Shown here piece by piece: positions 11,479-24,420 of a DNA stretch of 64,000 nt (position 1 is the first letter of the stretch; each line of letters begins with the position of its first letter). Origin of the DNA: Eucalyptus grandis (Eukaryota; Streptophyta; Magnoliopsida; Myrtales; Myrtaceae); assembly GCF_016545825.1 (NCBI RefSeq), contig NC_052619.1:48811090-48875089 (forward strand). Reading direction: 5' to 3'. The notes under the pieces were generated by a model that ran no database searches, was not told the origin of the DNA, and saw only the letters and a program-made list of their open reading frames with translations. A program made the translations under genes and the position numbers.

Positions 11479-14010
11479 AGGATCGCATTCAGTATATACA
11501 TAATCAACAAAAGTTCAAAGGAAAAATGACACAAATAATTTACAAATTTTGGTCCAATGTGCAATGTGATTTATGAATCGTGATCCAGTGAACTTTAACT
11601 CAGTGTGCAACGTGATTCTTAAACTTTAAATTTGTTCAATATAATCTCTGATTTTTTTATATATATATTCACAAATTACAAGAATTAATACCCATGGACT
11701 AGGTTAAATATGTATTAAAAAATTTTATGAATTATATATTACACATGATGTCCAAGTTCAAGCCATTATACCCATTTCAATATTCCCACCAGAGAAAGAA
11801 TGACACCAACGACAATATGTACACACACATTCACGCATGATTGGTGGTGCTGGGGCAATAGGGAGAGGCTTGTGTGGGCCCGGGAGGGAGGCATCATAAC
11901 CTAATCTGCCCCCCCTCTTCCTCTCTTTCGAGTGCTAAATTTGTGATAACGTAATCTTTCCTTTGCTTTTTCTCTTGTCCTCGAGCTGGAAGGATGCACA
12001 AAAGGAGGCACGGGTGGTGCTTCACATTACTTTTGGATTTCCCCCTTGTGTGGTCCCACGCCCTTGTCCCTCCTAGCAATATAGCCCCCCCCAACAAAAG
12101 CACAAACGCTGCTTAGCAAAATTCACGTGTCCCCCCCTCAAAATCTCGCAATAGACAGAGAGTCCGACCTCCACCAAGGTTTCCGTTCTCTTAAACGAGT
12201 TTCAGTCCCAACTTTTTTAATTCCTCCCACCCTATTCGGGATTCCAACGCCACAACCGCACGGAATTTTCAGATATTAGGTCTCGATGTCCCGCCAAGTT
12301 CGGCATCGGCGCTTTCGATTCTCCGGAGGAACGGAAGTGTGGACATCGTCAATCGATCTCTCCGGCGGACTTTGTGATTTGATCCGGAAAATAAAAGGAG
12401 CAGAGAGGGAAAGAAATAGGACGGCGACTTTCTCAAATGGTGAAAAGGGAAGGAGGGGGGAAGGAATAGACCGTAAGGAGGGATGATCTAAGGCAAAGAT
12501 ACGTGACTTTGCTACGCCCCATTTATTACGTGGATATAACCTCCAAAGTCGTACCCCAACTTCCCCCCTTCCCAAGTTCAGCGTAGGGCAAGATCTCGTT
12601 CCTTTCCCCTTTTTCTCCCCTTTTGGCCGATTCGCTAGGCAGGGACCCCCCCTTTTTGCTCACACAAACCCAAAAGAAAATTCCCACCCACTCCTCCCCC
12701 TCTATCTCCCTATCTTGCTTTCGCTTGTCTGCTCAATCAATGCGGTCCCACCGAAACCAGAGAGAGCTTAGATATCGACGGATCTATTCCGCGAAGGAAA
12801 ACACCACCGTTGAAAATTGTAGACCGTATTAAGTAAAGCCTCTTCTATCCATCCACACATCTCATTGATGGCGATGGACCCCGGCCTGCCCCCGAAAGAG
12901 AAAATGAAGGAGGGGGGGCAAATCAGGACATCGAAATGGAGGGAAACGATGGAAGCTGATTGAGGGGGAGGCGGGGGGGATATCATATGCGACAAACATG
13001 GCAATAATTATCGCCCTCCCCAAGGAAAACGATAGAGAAAACGATACATCTGCTGCAGGAGCAAGGACAGAGGAAGCCACGTGAGCGTCGGAGCTCCACT
13101 CCACCAGAATCTCCCGAAGGTAGTATCCGCACACATCCGTTTTATCATCCTCGCATCTCCTCCTCCTCCTCCGCATTACATAAACCAAAGATGCTAGCCA
13201 TCTAATTGGAAAAGGCCCTCTGCCCGGAGCAGCAGTACGACCAGTTGACGAAACGAGAAGGAAGAGGAAATTGAGTGAGGACAGCATTCGAAATGAAAAA
13301 ATTCGGAAGGGTCCAATTTATATGTGCCAGGCATATACATATACACCCTTCACGGTGGTAGTAGTAGTAGCATTATATCATGTCAGAAAAGATGTGTGCT
13401 GCTCCTTTTTCCTTTTCTTTTTTTTTCCCGGGAATATCAAAACCCCCGCCCCCCCCAAAAGAAAGAGGAAAGAGAAAAGATCTACAAAAGACAAAAGAAA
13501 GAAAAACCACCACAGTACAGAACCCTAAAAGAGGAGGTGGGTCTTTCATATTCCTCAACGCCTACCCCCTCTTTTCCTCTTTCCCTCTCTACAAAAAAAC
13601 ACTGATTCAATTGTGTTGCTTGCACTGTCCATTCTGTCTCTGTGTCTCTCTCGCTCGCTCGCTCGCTCGCAGCTAAATCTCTCACCACCATCAAAACCAA
13701 TCAACATATCAGCAAGAATTCACAACCAACCCGGGTCAGCAGATTAAATACAAAGGTGAGGGGCGGGGAGATAATCCAAGACGAATAAACATTCGCAGGA
13801 ACAGCCCCAACAGGGGGGAACCATCATCATCCCCCGTTTTGCTGGTTCAACCTTCCTCTCCAAAATTGTGGATGCCAGGTTGCACCATGTTCTTGTCTCC
13901 GGTCATGGTTGCTTCCCCCCAACAGAAGCCATCTTGATGACACTCACATTTCCTCTCGCGCTGCCAGAGGGGGGCATAAAAGATCAATTTCCTGAGCGAA
14001 AATCAAATGT
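11479..14010. other. Spacer downstream of the TIC-like gene
   Basis: AT-rich to about 11800, then mixed, with purine/pyrimidine-rich runs and a (CTCG)n run near 13650-13670. 11530-11640 repeats a short 'aatgtgcaatgtgat'-type phrase and is probably old transposon debris. The open frames at 12276-12575 and 12862-13287 have low-complexity products and no family resemblance. Part of 13700-14137 is probably 3' UTR of the TIC-like gene. Confidence 0.4.
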
Positions 14011-14064
14011 CAACTTTTCAAAAACTTATGCATCTCTAATCCAACTTTTCAAAAACTTATCCAT
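14011..14064. repeat. Short direct repeat, 31-bp period
   Basis: CAACTTTTCAAAAACTTAT starts at 14011 and again at 14042, just past the stop codon of the minus-strand TIC-like gene. It probably lies in that gene's 3' UTR. Confidence 0.85.
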
Positions 14065-14137
14065 GCTCTGTATTTCGCAGTTTAGCTGTTCCTTATAAAT
14101 AAGAGTGAGGTAACGCAAAAGCTGACAAGGCATGTCG

Positions 14138-17100
14138 CTACTCACCAGCAGGCTGCTTTTGTTCGGCTGGTTTCACCTGCACCGTACTTGGAACAGGATG
14201 AATATATGAGAACCCAGCTGGGACGAGCTGATGTGGACTGCCGGATGACTGCGCAACAGTGAACTGAGCAGCATGGAGAATATTCTGTGAGGGCAATCCA
14301 CCTCCTCCCTTCAGGTTACTCGCGGCAACAGCTTTTACAGGATCACAAGTACTAGCATTAGCAAGCGTGACGGAGGTACAAAGCGACAACATCCCCGATG
14401 AGGAAGTTGCTCCTGAGCCTTGCAGTTGCTGGGACTTGGACTGTTGGTCAGGTGGTCTTCTCTGATGATAATAGGCATTAGGACCAGACATTGTTGAGGA
14501 TGGTGAATTCGTTGAATGAGGAGCTTGCATTTGCATAAAAGGAGGAGGATGATGATGATGATTAGAAAAGAAAAGCTGTTGCTGCGGCAATTGCTGCTTC
14601 GGAAGCTGTTGCTGATGTTTGGTTCCTCCACTCGAGGAAGATGTCACCTGCGAGTTCCCCAAGATGGACGGTGCATTTCCCGTGCCAACAGGCGATGACT
14701 TGCGAGTAGGCACCGATGAGGGGTTTTTCACTTGTGCTTGCAATGAGGAAGCTTGTGCAGATTTGTTACCCGTAGAGGATGAAGTGGCAGTCCTTGGGCT
14801 TCCACCAGCGCTTTTAGACATTGAAGAAGTGGTTGGTGATCCAACCACCACTGGAGAAGATGGAGATTGATTACTACTAGGGATTTGTTGACCCTGTAAG
14901 GTACTAGGGGATTTGGAGGTGGCTGCGAAGGAAATGTGTGTCTGGCCTTGTGGTGTTCGGCCCTGCTGTTGTGGAAGATTTTTAAGGGATGACGTGGAGG
15001 TGGTGGTGAGAGAAGATGGAACTTGAGATGTAGCTGGACGAATTGAACCCTTCCATTGCGTAGACTGACTTTGATTGGAACTTGTTTGAATCAGATTCTG
15101 GGGAAATGAAGACAGAGAACTGGGAAATTTGGAGGCAGCCGCAGAAGATGGAGGAAGATGATCACCATACACACTTCCGTTGCTAGTGACAGGAGACTTG
15201 CTCCGAGCTGCTGCATTTACAGCATACTGCTGCTGCTTCTGGAGTTGCATCATCTGCTGCTGTTGATTCCGCTGAAGTTGCTGCTGGGAAGTGGGTCCAC
15301 TAAGGGTACTCACGACAGTTGGTATTACTGAACCAGAAGTTCGAGAAGAAGCAGAGCCAAGGTTTAGGGTTCGCGCAGAACTATCAACGACATTACTGCC
15401 AGGTAACGCGGAAACTGAAGTATCAGCCAGTTCGGGCCGAGAAAATGCAATAGATTGCGTCATTGTTGCCGAAGTCTTCCCAGCAGATGGCTTTCTTTCA
15501 TCTTCATTGGAAGCATCATTACCTCCTGTTTTACCTTCATCAGAGGCCCGGTGATTCTTCTTCTGCTGTGCAGCTTGTGCAGCTTGTGCAGCTGCAGCAG
15601 CAGCCATGAACTGATAATTTTGCCTGTTGGCTTCAGGGAGGCTCTGGAGAATGGCATGATTATGCGCCATTATGTCAAGGCCATGTGGAGACGCTGAACT
15701 ATTAATGGAGGAGAATGACATCGCAAAAGCCTGAGATGGCAATGACTCCATTCCAGATTTTGGACCCGGCTGTTGTGGAAGCAGCTGCTGCTGCTGCTGC
15801 TTCTTGTCACCAGGAGTGTTGCCAGTGCCATTGGCTGCACCCAGATGAGCAGGGGTCATCAGAGCAAAGTTCCCAGTAGTTATGGGCATAGTAAAATTCT
15901 GACCGTAGATGCTCATGTTAGCTCGTGCAACTCGACTATCAGCTGTTGAAGGACTATCTTCACCACCCTCAGATTCCAGGGCACGAACTTGATGAGGCGC
16001 ATGTTGATTGTGCTGCAGCTGCAGTTGCTGTGATTGCTGGGTGGTTTTAGCTGAAGGATAGCCAGGCAAGTTTCCATTACTGTTGTGCGGTCTCTGCTGC
16101 TGATTTTGCAAGTGCTTCTGGGTTGATGAGGAACTACTGGAAATGCTAGTGTTATGATGACCTGGTTGCGACTGTGGTAATTGAACAGGCGATTGCTGCT
16201 GGAGCTGGGAAGGGTGGATCATTTGAGGAGAGTAGAATTGTCCATTGAAGAAGGGCATCGCCTGAGCATGGGACCCTCGGAAAGGTGGCGCAGCCCCAAC
16301 ATGAGTTGGCACGGGAAATGGATATGCATTATTCTGCAAAATCGCCAAGTACTGAGTATCACCTCCAGGCATATTTGCATAGTTGAAGCTCATTGCTGTA
16401 GCTGCAGCTGCAGCAGAGCTGCTACTTGAGGCGGATGTGGTGGCGCCAGCTGAAGCCGTGCCACCTACATTTGGGGACTTTGCAGGTCCGGGTCGGACTG
16501 AAGCGGCGGCTGCTGCCGCATGTTGCTGGTGCGGCTGGTGGCCCAGAGGGATGATGAAAGCAGGATGCTGTAACATCGAGAAAAGAAGAGAATGACTTAC
16601 CCCACCTAACTCTCAAAACCAGACCAAGATGAACATCAACACCAATCTAATATAAAATACACACCAGAATATTGTTAGGTGTTCCAGGAGGCATAGTTTG
16701 CTGGAGCAAAATTTGCTTTCTTTGAGGAGCATCAACACTACTTGCAGACTGAGATGCCTTCTCTTTACTGGGAAAGATGGCAAGATTTTGACCCTTGTCC
16801 GGATGCACATTCATATTCATGTTTCTAGCGGACGTTGAATTTCCATGCAACTCAGGAGATGGAACCACATTGAGATTGCAGGGCTTGGCCCCATAAAGCG
16901 AAGCTGAACCAGCAGCTGCTGGCCAGAAGGGATGATTCATCCTTGCGAATTGCTGGTGAATACTAATAGTCCGAGCAATGTAGCAATGGGTGGCGCACCT
17001 TTTCAGACGGGACTGACCGAAAAGCAACTGCGGTGGCTGCATAAGTAGAGAAGTCTATGAGCAACAAGAGAAGACCAACGACGTGAGCAGATGCTAAGGC

Positions 17101-20100
17101 AAATGCCAAGTTTTGAGTACCTGGATTGCAGCAGAAGCAACAGCAGTCCCATCCATCGAGACAACCCCTCCTAATGGCCCCATGTATCTGCTGATGACAA
17201 ACATCAATTTCCACCCACAAAAGAATCCAAGTGCAACTATAAAGCTGCTCTTAGCCACGGAAACATCAAAAAACACAATGATCAACTCGATCGTACCCCA
17301 TGGGTGGAAGCCCGCCAGGCCATCCAGGTACGGACATTGAGAAAGGTAAAGAATTGGGGGTTTGAGCTGAAAAGGAAGAATAGAGAAGACCAAAATCAGC
17401 AAATCAGGAGGGCAAATTTAAGAAAGAATCGCGGCGAGACAAGAGCGCTCTCAAAAAATTCACTTCTTTCCTCAAGAAAATTGGAAGAAGAGGAAGTAGA
17501 GACCAGATTAACCACATTCACCCCCTTCAAATCCCTCGGCCGAGAAGTCAAGCGGAACAGATCTAATTACCAGATTTCTCAGCAAGAGACTGCTGTTGCT
17601 GCTGCTTGTGGACAGGCTGATTAATCTTGTTAACACTCGCATTGCCCGCTCCTCCATCTGTCTTCTCCAAATCAAGCTGGAGATCGATATTCTTCACCTT
17701 ATGAACAGCCGGCTTCTGCGATTCAGCATCTGCAGCCATCGCTTTCGCTGCTGCCTCCGCTTCCACATTTACTGCTTCTTCCTTTCCGACCTTGGTCGTA
17801 GTCTTCTCATCATCTTTCACCGAGGGCTTCATGTCCTGCACGAGGAATAATCGAAAGATCAAAACTTGTCGTATTTCATTGCCGTGCTAAAAAAAGGGAG
17901 GTCGTCAAAAAAAGGTCAAAAACAGGCTGGCCTACTCACAGCTCTCATATTTGACACCACAGACTTCGGATCTACTGCTGGAAAATCAGTATCACCATCC
18001 CTTTCTGGAGATGATCTCGACGGAGGAGGAGCCTTTACTCGCCATTAAAAGGAAAATCAGAGTCAGAAATAAAAGCACTGATATCTGACAGAAAAGATAA
18101 AGAAAAGTAGCAACGTTTACCATCAGATCTATCTGAAACTTCTCTTCTCGCTGCTTCTCAATCTCAGGAATTCCGGAGTTCCTGATGAAACGGCCCAAAA
18201 AGAGGGTCAAACCGAAATCCCACGAACCAAACCCAGAAGAATAAAGAGATGAAGGGAAAAAAAAAATATCTCGGGTGCTCACGATTTCGTTGCTGTCTTA
18301 TCCACACGGTCATCATCCAATTGGAGGCCGGAAGATTCTTTTTGGGCGACGGAGGCTCCTCCTTAGCCGCAGCTGCGTCTCTGCTCTCCGATTCTTCGGT
18401 CGGAAGCTTGGAATCCGGCGCCGGGTAGCCTTCCAGCTTCATCGGCTCCGATTGGTTCTCCAGCGAAGCCGGAGCGGGTTGAGATTTGGCCAAATCAACG
18501 GAAGCACCATTTTCTTCCGCTGCGAATCCCAGTGCTTTCTCCATATTTGGTGAGGCGGCTTCGATCTTTGCCTTCTGGTCGATTTCAGCCTTGGTTGAGG
18601 AGATGGGGCTACTCCTAACCGGAAACATGGGTGGCGTTTCATCCTCGTACTTCATCGGGCGAGGCTTTTTCCTCTTGGGTGCTGCAGATTCGATAAAGCA
18701 AGGACCCCAATAAAGTCAGCAAATCGCAAATTCAAGCGTTTTCTTCAGTGAAAACTCAAGCAAAATGACTGGCGAAAACCAAGAAATCCTCCGACAGAAG
18801 CTCAGAGTTGACTGCTGGAGAAGTCGGAACCCACCGCTAGCAGTCAAGGGAGGGGCAGATGAACCAGAGTTTTGGGGTAACGCCGATGACGATAGTGGAG
18901 CGCCAGATTGAGAGTTCGAGGTGGGAGATGAAATTCGGGACTTGGCATCTCCAGTGGAGTTATTCTCTTCCCTCGAATCGAACTTCGCCAAATCGACTCC
19001 CAAGGCTTCAATCTTCGAAGGACCCTGAGGCTGCCTCATCATTCCGTACAAGACCTCCGCAATCTCGATCTCGATTTCATCTTGAGCTGAAGATGCCGAC
19101 TTTGAGGACGACTTCGGTGGTTTCTGCTTTGGTCCGTTCGGCTTCTGTAATCAAAGAAACAGAGCATCCAGAGAAATAAGTGAATCATAGACACAAGAGA
19201 GTCAATTGAAGAGTCGGAAACTGAGCAAAATGAGGAGAAGAAAAAACCCACCAACTTCTTTCGGACCGGGGCATTCGAAGAAAAAGGCGAAAGTGGCCTC
19301 ACTGGAGAGGCCGTCGTAGCTGCGAGACTCGGCCTCACAGGGGAGGTTGAAGGCTGCCGGAGGATTTGGTCGCCACCAACCAAATGACCGCTGGCTGAAA
19401 CCCACTCGGGGGTCCTCTTCGTCGAAGCTGAAAATAAAGCACAAAAAGGAAGACCCGGAATCAATACATCATCAGAACTCTTGAGGAAATCCATCAAAAA
19501 CACCAAGAAAAAGCTTGAACAAATTCGGTGTCGGTTCCAAATCGAAAGTAGCCCACCGCTCTACCTGACCGAGCCTTCCTTGGCACCGAGACGCCGATCA
19601 TCTCATCGGCCGCTTTCCACGGCGCCGTCCGGAAGACCTTCGACGCCGGGGGGAAGCTCCGGCGGCTGTTGTGGTTGTTGTTCAGACCTGCGGCCACGGA
19701 AGAGGACGAGAGCGAGTTAGCCTGGGCCGACGGCGGGAGCAGCCTCACGTGGTGCCCGCTCCCGCTCCCGTCCTCCTCGTCCTCCTCGTCCTCGTCGTTC
19801 ACACTCTCCTCCGAGCTCTCCTCGCCCCCGTCCTCCCTGTTCAGCATCAGCCGGTCGCCCCTCCTCCGCTTCCCGCTCCGCGAGAACCGATCCCTCTCCC
19901 GCTCCCCGCGCTCCCGATCCCGATCCCGGTCCCGGTCCTTCTTCCCGCTGCTCCCTCGATCTCTCAGCCTCGCCGTCTCCGCGAGCTCCGCCGGTCCGTC
20001 TTCCTCTGCAGAAACGACACACAGAGGAAAAGAAAAACCTCCGGTCAAATCAGAGATTGCTCCCTCCTCTCCCGAATCGGAACTCCGTAGAGAGAGAAAG

Positions 20101-20224
20101 AGAGGAAGACAGAGAGAGAGATCTGGTTACCTGGCGAGTCTCGGAGACCGGTCCTGTGCCTCCGCCTGGACAGGCCATTAGAAGCCGCCATAGTAGCTCT
20201 CCTGGCCTCCCTGCTCCTGTCCAT
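14138..20224 (-). CDS. TIC: TIME FOR COFFEE (TIC) homologue, 12 exons, one-base frameshift in exon 5
   Basis: TIC is a nuclear plant protein that tunes circadian clock amplitude and links it to metabolism and jasmonate signalling. Coding exons, 5' to 3' on the minus strand: 20224-20131, 20005-19565, 19427-19252, 19144-18835, 18681-18283, 18181-18121, 18032-17940, 17835-17571, 17366-17297, 17187-17121, 17036-16665, 16567-14138; about 1,592 codons, near the family length. Landmarks: start MDRSREARRATMAASNGLSR; an Arg/Asp-rich tract and acidic run; WKAADEMIGVSVPRKARS; DEIEIEIAEVLYGMMRQP; KFQIDLM; MSVPGWPGGLPPMG; RCATHCYIAR; FWPAAAGSASLYG; a Ser/Gln-rich C-terminal half; tail VKPAEQKQPAGE. Exon 5 is 399 nt but the flanking phases require 400. 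The frame slips after the AAAKEE stretch (about 18350-18360) and exon 6 then meets a stop early. Identity is firm; activity of this copy is open. Confidence 0.92.
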
Positions 20225-20600
20225 GGATTCCGCGCTCCCTTCCTCCTCGAATCGGCCGATGTGCACCAGGATATGAGAACCTTATCTCATCGCCGGCGCC
20301 GGAGCATAATTCGCCGGGGAACCGAACCGCCGCCGCCGCCGCCGGAATCAGCAGATTCCGAGCAAAGTATCTCCGCCGGAGGACCACTGAATCGACGCCA
20401 GGGAGATCTTTCGCTGTGCAGAAGAAGCTCGATTGAAAGATCTCGCACCTCCTTCGCTTATCTTCTTCTTCTTCTTCTTCTTCTACTCTCTCTCTCTCTT
20501 TACTTTCTCTCTCTAACCCCCTCGCCCTTCTCTCTCCTCTCTGCCTTCTCTCTCCTCCCTGCGGGAGTCCATTGTCCTTTTATTGTGCTCTCTCATCTCT
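20225..20600 (-). promoter_or_regulatory. Probable 5' leader/proximal promoter of the TIC-like gene
   Basis: Immediately upstream of the TIC start. Contains a CGCCGCCGCC run (20331-20343) and long CTT/CT repeats (about 20461-20520 as read on plus; GA-rich in the transcript sense). GA/CT tracts of this kind are common in plant leaders and core promoters. No TATA box stands out. Confidence 0.5.
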
Positions 20601-23600
20601 CATCGTCTTTTTGGCCATTTCGCCATCGGCGGAAACCCCACTCGGGAGCCCCGTGGACGGCCGCGATGGGACGACCCCGTGACATGGCCGATCCTCGACC
20701 GTCGATGCGCTCGACACATCCGACGGCCCCAGGCTCCCCCCGTTTGCCAGCATGGCAAGATCCGGGCCGTCCGGAGGGCGTGGGAGAATCGTCGGTCGCG
20801 AATTCCTATCTCGATCCCGCACCGCACCCTCCCCTGCCCTGCCCGTCCTCTCGTGCGCGATGGGGACACGTTTTTTTTTTTTTTTTTCCCTCCCGACCCA
20901 ACCCCCCATTCCCTAATTTTGCGTCCGGTATTTTCCATTTATTGCTGCGGCCGTCCGGGATTTTAAGATATTCCCTTTTTTGGCACCCCATCTAAGTAAC
21001 TTTGCATTTTCATGCAAAATTATTCAACATGACACGATACGACACGATAATCCCTAAATAGGAAATTGAAGACTTTATTCTAAGAATGAATACTCCATGT
21101 TTTTTTTTTTTACGCAGCGCATAGTTATTCGAAAATATGCTTATCATAAATGAAAACATGCTATTCATGAAATAATACGTTAGATGATCCGATATTTTAT
21201 ATCAGCTCATTGAATGATGAAACGAAATTAACTGGATGATCAAGGGTGAATTGATACTCACATAATTGCATGATAAGAGTGTCGGTTTCGTTATTTTAAG
21301 GGCCGTCCCACTACATTACATTCCATGCTTTCCATTTTCACTTGGCACGTAGTTTTACCCGTGTATTTTCACCTCCACGGTTTTAAATTCATCCAAACTA
21401 GTATACTAGAATTTCAATTTAGACTTATATTTTTTACCCCACAAAATTAAATTTATGAAATAAATGCATTACCTTACACGTCAAATTGCAAGAAATCCTA
21501 GATCTTTAGAGAGAATCTTTAATTATCCAGCTATAATTATAGAGAATTCCCATGTGGATATCTTGCCGTATATATCAATGGGGAAGCATTTACGCATATT
21601 TGATGTTTCTTCATTCGTGGATTATATACATAAGTAGATCAGGCGCTTTCCAAACGAACGTAGGTGCCACAATTTTCAGATTCCGAGGATCCGAGCGCAA
21701 TTTCGGGGAAACCACGGGCCGTCCACGTGTCCCGGCCTGCCCTCCCGGGCGGGGAGGATGGAGAGAGAGAGCGGGGAGGGCAAATTTCGTTCATTGAATG
21801 ACTGGCTCGCCCCCTCGCTGACACCGCCACGTGTCGGCTCTTCCTCGCCACTGCGGCCACGAGCTCCCATCATCTTCTCTTACTCGATTGCCCATTTAAA
21901 ACCCTACCGAATAAAAGAAAAAGATTAAAAAATTAAAATGAAAAGGAAAAGATCCCACCAATAATTTAATTATATTTTTTTCTCAATAAATTAATGAGAA
22001 GTTAAGTACTGACTGGGACCAAACACAGTGACCCCACGATCGCAAGGTGGGAATTAAAAAAAAATGCAAGGAAAAAGAAACAAAGAAAGGAGGGAAAAAA
22101 AAAAAAAAAGTGGGGCCATTGATTTTCCCCAAGCGATGTCCTGACTGGCTATCGCCGGTTGCCCTAGACCTTGGTAAAAGCAACATGACGAGATTATAAG
22201 GAATCTTGGTGACCGCAAAAAAGGAAAATAAAATATCGCTCCAACCGGTCAAATTCATTGGTTCGGTTTCCCCACTTTACGATTTTTTAATTAAATGCTT
22301 ATTTTGATTTCTTTTTAAAAAGAAAAATTCCCCAAAATAATATTATCGGTATCGGTCCTGCTATTACTGGCTGAATAGATTAGATAGATAGATAGATAGA
22401 CGAGACCATAGTACTACTGGGCAATTTAAAAAAAAAAAAAATCTCCTTTTTTTTTTCCCAGGAATTGACTCATGGGGCCCGCCTCCCGGGGTAAAGAGAC
22501 AAAGGAAATCCATGTTAGCCATCGGACGGCCCCGCGCGCTCCCATCCCGGGCAAGAAACCTCGGCGGGCCGTCGGATGGGTCGCCGACGTGGCGGTGGCA
22601 TCTTTTCCGAGTCGAGTCCGAGCTGGCACCGAAGAAAAACATAGAGAGAGAGAGAGACTAGATCGCGCCCCCCCGCCCCCACGCCCCGGGGAGCGCGTGC
22701 GGGATCCGGGCCGTAGGATCATCCCGATCCGACGGTCCTACGTCGGGCTGGGAGGGGAAGTCGCGGTCACGGAACTTCCCAGAGAAAAAGCGCGGGACCC
22801 ACAGCATTACGGAAAGGGGGGAGAAAATTAAAAAAACTAATAAAATAAGGAGACCGGTTCGGGAAATCATTTTCCCCCCCCCCTCCTTCTCTCTCGCGGC
22901 CTATTTGTCACGTTCTTCGCTAGATGTGGGTCCGGTGACGTGTACTGGGCCCCACGGAGGTCGGAGAATAATTTTTTTTTTCCCCTTTCTTTTTTTTAAT
23001 CGAATTATTTCACATCGGGAAAAGGTGACCAACAAACAGGGCATCGCTTCCCGGGTCAAATTTAACAGCGCAGCTAATTAAAAAAAAAGGGCATTAACAG
23101 GCAAAAAGATTAATTAGATGGGAACCTTTTCCCGAGAACTTCAGGTTTGAAAATTAATTACAATACTTTAGATTTACACGCAGATAAATTCCTTTTAATT
23201 GGCTCCGTGCATTTATTTATTTTTATATTATTGGCTGTCGTTTCACGCGCTTTCAGAAGGGGCGTCGCGCCAAAACGAGGGATCCCCGCATTTTCGAGGA
23301 TTCTCCTGCCGGAGGAGAAAACGATGAATGAATGAAGGAGAAGAAAAGCGGAGTACAGCGTGGCGGTGTCGTCCGGCCGACGTGGCGGCGCACTCGGGCG
23401 AACACGTGGCGGCCTCCCTCCCCACCACTCGCCCTAATTCCTCGCCTTGGATCTTGCTATTGGCTATCCACCTCCGCCCCCGACTTTTTTTATCCTCTAA
23501 AATATCTCTTTCCGCCCGAGGACTGATAGCGCGACGGGGCTGTGACACACGGAGACGCCCGAGATCTTTCCGCCCCGATCCGTTTTTCACATTCAGCTCC

Positions 23601-24420
23601 GACTATCCAGCCGTAAAAAAATTCAAAAAGAAAAGGAAAAATCAAGAGTAAAATCCGCTCATTTCTGATCTGTTGAAATCCGCGAGAGTCTTGTTTATGG
23701 ATACTTTTCTTTTTTTCTTTTTATCAATCTTACTTTACTTTTATTATAACTCTCACTTTCAATTTCAGAAGAATCAAACCCACACTTAAAACTAATTATT
23801 CACTGAGCCAACTCTCTGAAAATATAGGGATTCGAACCCCCAATTTCTCTCTTTTATGTTAGAAGAGTGACCATTGAATTTATTACATAAATGACCATAT
23901 TTGATTAAAAAAAACTATTTATTATTATTTTATAGTGGGAATGAAGTTAAATTGTTACGAAGTTGGTCAAGAATTGAACACTTGGCCACTAAGTTTAGCG
24001 GGGCCATCCCCGACCGCCATACACCACCAAACCTCGCGTTTGTTTTCTTTAGGGGTTTTTGACCAGTCGGTGACGGGGTTGGGATGCGATTTTTGGCCAC
24101 CGGGCGGGGATGAAAAAGAAAAAAAATAAAGATATTTATTATTACGGTCAAGGGGAAGGGAGGCTGTGAGGCTAGCGTGGGCTCGGTAAAAGAACTAATA
24201 TTCGGTGGACTTGTGTGGCCACGTCAGACGTGGGGCGAGGGGCCCACCCAAAATGGTTGACCCACCATGTTAGATCCACTACTACTCTCTCTCTCTCTCT
24301 CCATTTTTTGTCGCTCGTGAGCTGGGGCCCAAAAGTGGCAAGGGGACTTCCCTCGCTCTCAACCCTCCCCCACTTATGAAAGAAAGTGTCCAAAAAAAAT
24401 AAACCCACATTTTTTCCTTG
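20601..24420. other. CpG-rich region upstream of TIC with repeated GGCCGTC(C/G)GAT-type words
   Basis: No protein gene recognised; open frames on both strands reflect high GC. The words ATCCGACGGCCCC (20718-20730), GGGCCGTCCGG (20764-20774), ATCGGACGGCCCC (22521-22533), GGGCCGTCGGAT (22566-22577), GGGCCGTAGGATC (22708-22720) and GATCCGACGGTCC (22726-22738) are variants of one motif in both directions. G-box cores (CACGTG) occur near 21725 and 21830. Islands at 22470-22850 and 23240-23600 are separated by AT-rich DNA. Confidence 0.5.
22381..22400. repeat. (TAGA)5 microsatellite
   Basis: Five perfect TAGA units. Confidence 0.95.

Noticed and set aside
12276..13700. Several 60-140 residue frames on both strands
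   Set aside because: Purine/pyrimidine-biased DNA gives long stop-free frames by chance. The translations are low complexity and match no family.
19669..20995. Plus-strand frames of 170, 139 and 312 residues
   Set aside because: They are antisense shadows of TIC exons 1-2 and its GC-rich leader, consisting of Arg/Ser/Pro repeats created by the opposite strand.
23820..23845. GGATTCGAACCCCC looks like a tRNA T-arm on the minus strand
   Set aside because: No acceptor stem, anticodon arm or D-arm in the right places. The nearby GGCTCAGTG-like word is on the wrong side for a normal A-box/B-box order. More likely a fragment of a dispersed repeat.
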